Assembly: GCA_016927095.1 (NCBI GenBank)
Contig: JAFGNI010000377.1
Location: 1-5,593 of the forward strand
Source of the DNA: Anaerolineae bacterium
Lineage (GTDB): Bacteria; Chloroflexota; Anaerolineae; B4-G1; SLSP01
Reading direction: 5' to 3'
Length of the DNA: 5,593 nucleotides
Part shown: one piece after another, positions 1 through 5,593 of the stretch
Layout: each line of letters opens with the position of its first letter
Position numbering within the stretch: position 1 is the stretch's first letter
The notes under the pieces: model-generated
Seen by the model: only the letters and a program-made list of their open reading frames with translations
Databases searched by the model: none
What the model was told of the DNA's origin: nothing
Position numbers and translations under genes: made by a program

Positions 1-2300
1 AGGGTGAGGACGGCGCCCTGGCTGCCAGTGCGGGCAAGCGTCTCACCGACGAGGACCATCTCGGCGCCGAAGGGCACGTAGCGCTCATCGGGCCGTGCAG
101 CGGGCCAGGGGAGCGAGACCAACGTTACGGGCCTGCCGTCGGGTCGGCTCAGGCTTGGGCGCAGGGCCTGTCCCGTCCCGAGCGGCAATGTCACGGTCCG
201 GCAAGCGCCCAAGGCCAGCCGGTCGACCTGGACCTCGGTGTCACTCTGGCGGATGACCAACGATGTGCCGGGACCGCACCAGTGCAAGTAGGCCAGCGCT
301 GTGCCGTCGTTCCGGGTGTCGTAGTCGACGCCGCGCAGGTAGGGACCTCCGCCGAGGACAACGCCGGGCCAGAAACGCTCGGTGGGGAGGGTGGGGTATG
401 TGCAGTCGGCCTCGAGTCCCGGGAGTGACACGGAACCGAGGTCCTGAAAGCCACCCCCGGTCACGGTATATGTACTCACGGAAGGATAGACCGTGGAACT
501 GCACCGGTCGACGGGCAACTGGTGCGTAAGCGTGGTGAACTGAACGCCGGCTGTCCGGACCTCGGCGTCGAGCAGCTGGTCCGCTGCAGAGAGCAAGGTA
601 TCCCTGTCGCCCCAGAGCCGCGTTGCGAAGGAGGCCGGTGGGGCCGAACCAACAGCTTGCCACGCAAGAGAAAGCTCAATCGTGGCGCCGGGCCGGAGGC
701 TCCCGGACCAGCGGAAGCCCAGAAGCCGGATGGGGCCGAGGTCGGCGTCCAGTGCAGTGTAGCCGAGTTCGGGGACCAACGATTCTACGGGCTGTGAATA
801 GAGGCGGTAGCCGCCGCTAACGGGGGCAGAGGTCCAGCCCTCCCAGGTGTAGGCGTGCGTCGTGAAGAGCACAGCGCCGGACGCGTCTTCCGCGCGCGTG
901 CGCCAGACCTGGTCATAGTCGGCTCCCTCTTCGGGGTAGACGTAGGCGACGTGGACCTCGGGCGCGAGCCCCTCGATGGCCTGGAGCACCCATAGTGGGG
1001 TAGCCCAGTGCCAGTCGGCCAGAACCGTGGCGCCGGCCGGGGCGTGGAGGAGGAGCGGCTCGGCGCGATCGCGGATTGAGGTGTCACGGGCGAGCGCCGC
1101 GAAGTCGTGGATGTGCCCGGGGAGCTGCAGGAGCAAGGCTACGGCCACGAGCGCGATGATCGCGGCGGGCACCCGTCCGGCGAGGTGCCGTCCGGGCACA
1201 GGCAAGATGGCAATCGCGAGGCCCATCACCAGCGCCATCGGCAGATAGGCCGGCATCAGGTACTCGACGGTTTGCGGTGCGCGGTAGGTGATGGTGAAGA
1301 AGGTTTGCACCAGCCAGGCGATGATGAGTGAAATCGCGATGGCGCGGTTGCGCCGGAGGAGCCAGAACCAGCCGATCGCCATCGCCACCAGGACGACCGT
1401 CGGGAACTGCATGCGAAACAGTGTGGGCAGGAGCGGCAGCCGCAGCGCCAGGTCCCGCGGTGTCGCAAAGGCCAGCATATCGCCCCCAAAGCCGCGCGCC
1501 AGGACGTGGTCCCAGAAGCCCCGCCACGAGTCGAGATCGCCGGGGTTGAGTGGCGCACCCTCTACCGCGCCTCGGAGCGGCAGATAGAGCTGCGGCAGCA
1601 GCCAGGCGACGACGCCGGCGAGGGCAGCTCGCAACCAGATCGATGCCTGCAGGAGGATGCCGGGCGTAATCAGGAGGACGTACACGGCCCAGCCCACGGC
1701 GATAAATGCCAGGGATGGATGGTGGCCCACGCCGAGCCCTGTGACAATAGCGAGCTCGATCAGCGCACGCCGCCGTCGGACCATATCGTCGGTCGCTACA
1801 CGGTAGCGGGCCAGGACAAGGTAGCCCAAGGCCACGATGAGCATCGTCGGCATGCGGATGTTGGCGACCGTAGCCTGGGCCCAAAAGGTCGACGCGGTCC
1901 CCAGTGCAAGCGCGGCGAGGATCCCACCGGAGCGGGCGCGGTGTAGCGTGGCACCCATCGATGTCGACCAGACTTCCACGGACCGGGCCGAGATCACCAG
2001 TGTTGTGGCGGCGAGCGCAGCGCTGAGCAGATTGGCACGCCAGGGGAGGGCGCCGATGGCTACCAAGCGGACCCACAACGCCGCAACGATCGTGTACAGG
2101 GAATAGCCGGGCGGATGACCAATGCCCCAGCCCGCGGCGATGAGCTGGAATTCGCCGCTATCCGCGGGCAGGATGTCCAGAGCGGTGGTGCCGGCGTAGA
2201 GAAGGAATGCTGACAGCCAGAGGGCGACCAACCAGAGTTGATCAAGGGCAAGCCTGGGACTCCCCAGGCTTGCCCGCGTGCGCTCGGGACGACGAGCCAA
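1..2300 (-). CDS. DUF2723 (TMEM260-like, GT-C fold) membrane glycosyltransferase-like protein, C-terminus cut by window edge
   Basis: One frame stays open from a TTG at 2298-2300 to the left edge, giving 766 residues without a stop. A positively charged N-terminus leads into about ten to twelve hydrophobic segments (roughly residues 22-395), then a polar C-terminal part. Family marks are PADSGEF at 45-51 after the first membrane segment, GHPPGY at 61-66, a paired histidine (H193, H194) in GVGHHP, and YLPLR at 239-243. This is the DUF2723 pattern. Relatives are GT-C enzymes, and animal TMEM260 is a protein O-mannosyltransferase, so sugar transfer from a lipid-linked donor on the outer membrane face is likely; acceptor and sugar are unknown. 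D47 and E50 are candidate catalytic or metal-site residues. The tail (about 510-620, again from about 740) looks like beta-sandwich modules. TTG was chosen because GGAG lies 7 bases upstream and no other in-frame start precedes the first membrane segment. Family call firm; substrate inferred. Confidence 0.85.
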   Translation of the reverse strand, partial: MARRPERTRASLGSPRLALDQLWLVALWLSAFLLYAGTTALDILPADSGEFQLIAAGWGIGHPPGYSLYTIVAALWVRLVAIGALPWRANLLSAALAATTLVISARSVEVWSTSMGATLHRARSGGILAALALGTASTFWAQATVANIRMPTMLIVALGYLVLARYRVATDDMVRRRRALIELAIVTGLGVGHHPSLAFIAVGWAVYVLLITPGILLQASIWLRAALAGVVAWLLPQLYLPLRGAVEGAPLNPGDLDSWRGFWDHVLARGFGGDMLAFATPRDLALRLPLLPTLFRMQFPTVVLVAMAIGWFWLLRRNRAIAISLIIAWLVQTFFTITYRAPQTVEYLMPAYLPMALVMGLAIAILPVPGRHLAGRVPAAIIALVAVALLLQLPGHIHDFAALARDTSIRDRAEPLLLHAPAGATVLADWHWATPLWVLQAIEGLAPEVHVAYVYPEEGADYDQVWRTRAEDASGAVLFTTHAYTWEGWTSAPVSGGYRLYSQPVESLVPELGYTALDADLGPIRLLGFRWSGSLRPGATIELSLAWQAVGSAPPASFATRLWGDRDTLLSAADQLLDAEVRTAGVQFTTLTHQLPVDRCSSTVYPSVSTYTVTGGGFQDLGSVSLPGLEADCTYPTLPTERFWPGVVLGGGPYLRGVDYDTRNDGTALAYLHWCGPGTSLVIRQSDTEVQVDRLALGACRTVTLPLGTGQALRPSLSRPDGRPVTLVSLPWPAARPDERYVPFGAEMVLVGETLARTGSQGAVLT
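2246..2275 (-). repeat. Perfect 13-bp inverted repeat (hairpin) in the first codons of the DUF2723 gene
   Basis: Bases 2246-2258 are the exact reverse complement of 2263-2275, with a four-base loop (2259-2262). In the minus-strand transcript this gives a GC-rich 13-bp stem about 30 bases after the transketolase stop and about 22 bases into the DUF2723 gene, covering its codons 9-19. The bases that follow in the transcript (UUGAUC) are not a U-run, so it is not a textbook intrinsic terminator. It could act as an attenuator, an mRNA-stabilising 3' end for the transketolase message, or a brake on translation of the membrane protein. The structure is seen directly; any role is inference. Confidence 0.7.
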
Positions 2301-2304
2301 GAAG

Positions 2305-4311
2305 TTACTCCGCCATGAGCTTCTGTGCTTGCTCCGCGATTCGTTCCGGCGTGAACCCGAACTCCTGCTTGAGACGACCTGCGGGCGCCGATGCGCCGAA
2401 GCGGTTGATACCCATCACCGCGCCATAGCTGCCCACATAGCGCTCCCAGCCAATGGGGGTTCCGGCCTCGATAGCCAGGCGCTTAATCACGTGCCCGGGC
2501 AGGACGTTGAGCCTGTAGAAGAGGGGCTGTTCGTCGAATAGCGACCAGCAGGGCATACTGACCACCCGCGCGCCGATGCGCTGCTCGTGCAGGAGCTTCT
2601 GCGCTGCCAATGCGTCAGCGACCTCTGAGCCGGTGGCGATCAGGATGATGTCGACCCGGTCGAGCGGCGAGTCACTGAGCACGTAACCGCCACGCGCCAC
2701 CCCCTCGGTCGCTTTGTCAACGGCCTCGGCAAGCGTGGGCAGGTTCTGGCGCGAAAGCGCGAGCGCCGTCGGGCCAGAGGTGCGCTCGAGCGCTACCTTC
2801 CATGCTGCGGCTGTCTCGTTGGCATCAGCCGGGCGGATGACCGCGAGGTTGGGGATCAGGCGTAACGACATGATCTGCTCGATGGGCTCGTGGGTTGGGC
2901 CATCCTCGCCAACAAAGATCGAGTCGTGCGTCCAGACGTAGATGACCGGGATCCCCATCAATGCTGCCAGCCGCACGGAGGGACGCATATAATCCGAGAA
3001 GATCAGAAACGTAGCACCGTAGGGACGGACACCGCCATACAGCGCCATCCCATTAAGCACGGCACCCATGCCGTGCTCGCGGACACCGAAGTGGAAGTTG
3101 CGGCCCTGGGGCGTTTCTCTGGAGAAATCACCAAAGCCACTCATATAGGTGCGTGTCGAAGGAGCCAGATCTGCCGACCCACCGATCAGTTCGGGGATGA
3201 CCGGGGCCAGGGATTCCAGTACTTTGCCGGATGAGGAGCGCGTAGCGATGGGTTTGTCGGTAGGCTTGAACCGCGGCAACGCGGTCAGCCAGTTGTCCGG
3301 CAGCTTGCCGCTCAGGACGCGGCGCAGCTCCCTGGCTTCCAAGGGATGGGCCTGCTCATAGCTGTTGACCTGGTCGCGCCAAGCTGCCTCGGCGCGCTCG
3401 CCCTGGGGCACTGCGACACGGTAGGCGGCGAGGACGTCGTCGGGCACCCAGAAGGGCTCCATCGAGGGCCAACCCAGGGCTTCCTTGGTGATCTGGACCT
3501 CTGCTTCACCAAGCGGCGCCCCATGGGCCTCGGCGCTGTCGCGCATGTTCGGGCTGCCACAGGCGATGTGGGTCCGGCAGACGATCAGGTGCGGCTGGCC
3601 CTTGGCTGACTTGGCCGCGCGGATGGCGGTATCAATGGCGCCCATGTCATGACCGTCGATGACCTGGACGTGCCAGTCATTGGCCCTGAACCGGGCGGGC
3701 ACATCCTCAGTGAAAGCCAGGTCCGTGGATCCCTCGATGGAGATCTCGTTGTCGTCGTAGAAGTAAATGATATTGTCGAGGCCCAGGTGTCCGGCGAGAG
3801 AAGCCGCCTCCTGCGCGACGCCCTCCATCAGATCCCCGTCGGAGACGATTGCGTAGACCCAGTGATCGAACAGTGTGAATCCCGGCCTGTTGTAGCGTGC
3901 GGCCATATGGCGGGCGGCGATGGCCATACCGACGCCGTTTCCGAACCCCTGACCGAGCGGGCCGGTCGTTGTCTCGATGCCCAGTTCGATGTCGTACTCA
4001 GGATGACCCGCCGTCTTGCTGCCCCATTGACGGAATTGCTTGAGGTCGTCCATTGAGATGGGGTAGCCTGTCAGGTAAAGGAGGCTGTAGAGGAGCATTG
4101 AGCCGTGACCCGCCGACAGGACGAACCGGTCGCGGTTGGGCCACTTGGGGTTCTGCGGGTTGTGCTTCAGGTGGCGTGACCAGAGTGTGTAGGCTACATC
4201 GGCCATGCCCATGGGCATGCCGGGGTGGCCCGAATTGGCCTTCTGCACCCCGTCCATCGCCAGCACGCGCAGGGCGTTGATACATCGTTGGTCCAGATCG
4301 GTCTTTGGCAT
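2305..4311 (-). CDS. tkt: Transketolase, complete
   Basis: This thiamine-diphosphate enzyme moves two-carbon ketol units between sugar phosphates (xylulose-5-P with ribose-5-P or erythrose-4-P) in the cytoplasmic non-oxidative pentose phosphate pathway, or in the Calvin cycle where present. The 668 residues match the usual length. Visible sites are H29 in SGHPG, H69 in SAGHG, H103 in AGHPE, and the cofactor and metal motif from SDGDLMEG (157-164) to [10 protein letters not shown] (185-194), with D158 and N188 as metal ligands. Further sites are H263 in HGAPLG, the catalytic glutamate E412 in REHGMG, and D462 with H474 in the substrate region ending PTHEPIEQ. The order is PP domain (about 1-330), Pyr domain (about 350-520) and C-terminal domain (about 540-668). 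No key residue is missing. Serine at 157, where E. coli TktA has glycine, is to my knowledge common in related bacterial enzymes. The ATG has a strong GGAGGGAG site upstream. The DUF2723 gene follows after four bases, so they are probably cotranscribed. Confidence 0.98.
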   Translation of the reverse strand: MPKTDLDQRCINALRVLAMDGVQKANSGHPGMPMGMADVAYTLWSRHLKHNPQNPKWPNRDRFVLSAGHGSMLLYSLLYLTGYPISMDDLKQFRQWGSKTAGHPEYDIELGIETTTGPLGQGFGNGVGMAIAARHMAARYNRPGFTLFDHWVYAIVSDGDLMEGVAQEAASLAGHLGLDNIIYFYDDNEISIEGSTDLAFTEDVPARFRANDWHVQVIDGHDMGAIDTAIRAAKSAKGQPHLIVCRTHIACGSPNMRDSAEAHGAPLGEAEVQITKEALGWPSMEPFWVPDDVLAAYRVAVPQGERAEAAWRDQVNSYEQAHPLEARELRRVLSGKLPDNWLTALPRFKPTDKPIATRSSSGKVLESLAPVIPELIGGSADLAPSTRTYMSGFGDFSRETPQGRNFHFGVREHGMGAVLNGMALYGGVRPYGATFLIFSDYMRPSVRLAALMGIPVIYVWTHDSIFVGEDGPTHEPIEQIMSLRLIPNLAVIRPADANETAAAWKVALERTSGPTALALSRQNLPTLAEAVDKATEGVARGGYVLSDSPLDRVDIILIATGSEVADALAAQKLLHEQRIGARVVSMPCWSLFDEQPLFYRLNVLPGHVIKRLAIEAGTPIGWERYVGSYGAVMGINRFGASAPAGRLKQEFGFTPERIAEQAQKLMAE
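2308..2311 (-). promoter_or_regulatory. Ribosome binding site for the DUF2723 gene, overlapping the transketolase end
   Basis: GGAG on the minus strand lies 7 bases before the TTG at 2298-2300. It sits in the last sense codons of transketolase, directly before the TAA stop (2305-2307). It decides the unusual TTG start and suggests that ribosomes finishing transketolase help initiation of the membrane protein. Confidence 0.6.
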
Positions 4312-4314
4312 TAT

Positions 4315-4322
4315 CTCCCTCC
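4315..4322 (-). promoter_or_regulatory. Ribosome binding site of transketolase
   Basis: GGAGGGAG on the minus strand ends three bases before the ATG at 4309-4311, so its GGAGG core is 6 bases from the start. This is a near-ideal site. It supports this ATG and suggests efficient translation, as expected for a central metabolic enzyme. Confidence 0.8.
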
Positions 4323-4343
4323 ATGTGGTTCAGGTATCGTTCC

Positions 4344-4371
4344 AGTCTATCACGCTTCCCCGTTGCCGGAA
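4344..4371 (-). promoter_or_regulatory. Possible sigma-70-type promoter for transketolase
   Basis: In the 80-base gap upstream of transketolase (4323-4402) the minus strand reads TGATAGACT, an extended -10 form (TG, one base, then TAGACT at 4344-4349, four of six consensus bases). The only -35 candidate, TTCCGG at 4366-4371, is weak, with a 16-base spacer. Transcription would begin about 25 bases before the start codon. A gap of this size between same-strand genes fits a new promoter, but read-through from the upstream pair is equally possible. Confidence 0.3.
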
Positions 4372-4373
4372 GC
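4354..4373 (-). repeat. Small inverted repeat in the transketolase upstream gap
   Basis: GCTTCC (4354-4359) pairs with GGAAGC (4368-4373) around an eight-base loop. No U-run follows on the minus strand, so it is a poor terminator for the upstream pair. It lies across the -35 and spacer of the possible promoter, which would suit a repressor site. A six-base arm can arise by chance in GC-rich DNA, so the role is speculative. Confidence 0.3.
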
Positions 4374-4402
4374 AGCCGCGGATCCTATGGATGCCCGCCC
4401 CA

Positions 4403-5044
4403 TCAAGTATGGGCAGACTCTACGAGGGCACGTAGGGCAATCGTCACCCGGCGAGGCCGCGCTGTCAGAAGCCCGGCCTCCTCCCACCGGCGTGCGAGGC
4501 TCGCGAGGGCGCGGTAGGAGATGCTATCACCAAACGCGTCGCGCAAGGGTCTCAGCGCAAACCGCCCCTGCAGTCTGTCGAACGCATAGGTCACCAGTGC
4601 TCGCTCGACTTCGGTCAGAGCCGGGAAGGCTGCGGGTGGGCTGATGGCTGGGTCGAGCGCCGTGGCTAGCAGCGTCTCAATCCACCGGCACACGTCATCG
4701 ATCAGGTGGCCCATCTGGAAATATAGCCGGTTTGACCACTCGGCGCTGCCGTCCAGGTCGTGGATGAAGGGCGGCGACTCAACCAACGTGCCGTAGATGC
4801 CGAAGGGGAAGTCGGCGGCGCTGAACAGCCCAACGCGTGGGGTCACCGCCTCGCCGCGGAGGACGTCCCAACGCTGCTCGGTGATCCGGTAGGCCAGCTC
4901 AAAGGTGACGAGGATGCCCCCGTTAAGCCGCCAATACCAGCGGGAGCCGAGCCGGTCCTGGCATCCCGAGACCCTCGCGGCAACCGCTTCCACGATCTGG
5001 TCCCCGAGCCGCAGAGCCTGGAACGATGGGTAGGTGAGGGTCAC
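4403..5044 (-). CDS. Unrecognised 213-residue cytoplasmic protein with a winged-helix-like C-terminus
   Basis: I do not recognise this protein. It has no signal peptide or membrane segment. Residues 1-130 are rich in aromatic and charged residues (WYWR at 36-39, FPFGIYG at 79-85, SPPFIHDLDG at 90-99, then NRLYFQMGHLIDD at 105-117), which suggests a folded alpha/beta or helical domain. Residues 143-205 look like a winged helix: helix TEVERALVTYAF, helix ALRPLRDAF, a likely recognition helix from SYRALASL to EEAGLL, and a basic strand pair ARPRRVTIALR. This predicts nucleic-acid binding, but it is inference from pattern alone. The GTG start at 5042-5044 shares one base with the TAG of the upstream nucleotidyltransferase and has AAAGGAGG 7 bases before it. 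An ATG-type reading from 5107 would overlap the upstream gene by about 60 bases and lacks such a site. The overlap suggests coupled expression and perhaps a job in tRNA or RNA processing. Confidence 0.8.
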   Translation of the reverse strand: MTLTYPSFQALRLGDQIVEAVAARVSGCQDRLGSRWYWRLNGGILVTFELAYRITEQRWDVLRGEAVTPRVGLFSAADFPFGIYGTLVESPPFIHDLDGSAEWSNRLYFQMGHLIDDVCRWIETLLATALDPAISPPAAFPALTEVERALVTYAFDRLQGRFALRPLRDAFGDSISYRALASLARRWEEAGLLTARPRRVTIALRALVESAHT

Positions 5045-5593
5045 TAACGAGCCTCCTTTGGCGGGGATGGGCGAGTGGCGTCGGGCGTGAATCGCGCTTC
5101 TACCCACGCGATCTCCTCGTCACGCGTACGGATCGCGCCATCCAGGCGTGCAACGCGCAGGCCTTGAAGGATCTCGCGGAAGAGCGGTCCTGGTCTATAC
5201 CCGAGCTCCTTGAGGTCATCGCCGCTGAGATGCGAGCCGACGTGGCGCCACGTGCGCGCGTAGGCTGTGAGTTTGTCCTGCAGTGTGGTGTCGTCGGTCG
5301 TGAGCCAGGCTAGCGCCAGTGACTCAAGGTCGAATTCATCGAGGTGCGCCGCAATCTCACCGGGCTGCTCCGCGGTCGCCAAAGCCACCGAAGCCTTTCG
5401 CAGGGCGGCCTGCTGCGCATGGAGTTGAGCAAGGCGGGCAGGGAGTCTGAGCTGCCGCCGCAACCGAGCAAATGCCCTGTCCGATAGCCGGCTGGTGAAG
5501 AGCGCCCAGTAGAACATCTGCTTCTCCGACGGTGTGTCGACGCCCCAGGTCTTGTCGTCGAAAGACTCCCGGAGGCGGCTGAAACGCTCCGCA
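5044..5593 (-). CDS. CBS/poly(A)-polymerase-type tRNA nucleotidyltransferase, C-terminal fragment
   Basis: Only the last 182 residues are in the window; the N-terminus lies beyond the right edge. The fragment is helical and basic at first (around RLRRQLRLPARLAQL), then carries the signature GDDLKELGYRPGPLFREIL (about 5163-5230), followed by LDGAIRTRDEEI (about 5110-5145). This LxxLGxxPGPxxxxIL plus LDG pattern closes the long bacterial enzymes that combine a nucleotidyltransferase head, often with CBS and DHH domains, with an RNA-binding tail. Such enzymes add or repair the 3' CCA end of tRNA, some adding only A. The head with its catalytic aspartates cannot be seen, so the exact specificity (CCA, A-adding or poly(A)) is open and no symbol is given. 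The gene ends in TAG at 5044-5046 and overlaps the next start by one base, making it the lead gene of a coupled pair. Confidence 0.8.
   Translation of the reverse strand, partial: AERFSRLRESFDDKTWGVDTPSEKQMFYWALFTSRLSDRAFARLRRQLRLPARLAQLHAQQAALRKASVALATAEQPGEIAAHLDEFDLESLALAWLTTDDTTLQDKLTAYARTWRHVGSHLSGDDLKELGYRPGPLFREILQGLRVARLDGAIRTRDEEIAWVEARFTPDATRPSPPKEAR
5052..5059 (-). promoter_or_regulatory. Ribosome binding site that sets the GTG start of the 213-residue protein
   Basis: AAAGGAGG on the minus strand lies 7 bases before the GTG at 5042-5044, inside the last codons of the nucleotidyltransferase gene. Together with the stop/start overlap (TAGTG) it favours this GTG over the longer frame from 5107 and indicates translational coupling. 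Confidence 0.75.

Noticed and set aside
241..663. Possible frameshift in the DUF2723 gene, suggested by a long alternative minus-strand frame here
   Set aside because: Codon-by-codon reading of the main frame shows no stop and sensible beta-rich protein sequence down to the left edge, so no frameshift is needed.
1506..1946. A 146-codon plus-strand open frame opposite the DUF2723 gene
   Set aside because: It has no recognisable motif and low-complexity charged composition, and it lies opposite a well-supported coding frame.
1084..2076. A 330-codon open frame on the minus strand in another phase within the DUF2723 gene
   Set aside because: Its product is an arginine, proline and alanine-rich string with no motifs. 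The overlapping frame carries the DUF2723 signatures and runs unbroken for 766 codons. This is a GC-driven shadow.
3649..4056. A 135-codon plus-strand open frame opposite transketolase
   Set aside because: It is the mirror of a strongly conserved coding region, and its composition is explained by the transketolase codons.
4204..4219. A perfect 16-base palindrome (CATGCC, CATG, GGCATG)
   Set aside because: It lies in the transketolase codons for the conserved GMPMGMA stretch, so the protein motif explains it.
5045..5107. A longer version of the 213-residue protein starting at 5107
   Set aside because: It would overlap the nucleotidyltransferase gene by about 60 bases. The GTG at 5042-5044 has a strong AAAGGAGG at ideal spacing and the added residues look like out-of-frame sequence.

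Overview
The window is a GC-rich bacterial chromosome segment in which every gene I can support lies on the minus strand and reads from right to left. I see no RNA gene, mobile element, CRISPR array, origin or attachment site. I also see no convincing new defence or metabolic system. It looks like a compact, mostly housekeeping stretch with one unrecognised small protein and one large membrane glycosyltransferase-like protein. The lineage is uncertain. The style of the membrane protein (a DUF2723 membrane part followed by exported beta-rich domains) and the form of the tRNA nucleotidyltransferase tail remind me of Chloroflexota, such as Thermomicrobia and relatives. This is an impression from memory, not a demonstrated assignment.

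Layout in transcription order: (1) 5593-5044, the C-terminal end of a CBS/poly(A)-polymerase-type tRNA nucleotidyltransferase, cut by the right edge. (2) 5044-4403, a 213-residue protein I do not recognise. Its GTG start shares one base with the upstream TAG stop, so the two are probably translationally coupled. (3) 4402-4323, an 80-base gap with a possible extended -10 promoter and a small inverted repeat. (4) 4311-2305, a complete transketolase with all the expected thiamine-diphosphate and catalytic residues. (5) 2300-1, a DUF2723 (TMEM260-like, GT-C type) multi-pass membrane protein, open to the left edge and at least 766 residues long. It starts at a TTG four bases after the transketolase stop, with its ribosome binding site overlapping the end of that gene.

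How the genes relate: the first two form one tight pair and the last two form another. A gap with a plausible weak promoter separates the pairs. Transketolase works in central sugar-phosphate metabolism in the cytoplasm. The DUF2723 protein is expected to transfer a sugar from a lipid carrier outside the membrane. No direct biochemical link between them is visible, and the coupling may be only organisational. The most notable non-coding signal is a perfect 13-bp hairpin inside the first codons of the DUF2723 gene, just after the transketolase stop. Other long open frames in the window, on either strand, are shadows caused by the high GC content.
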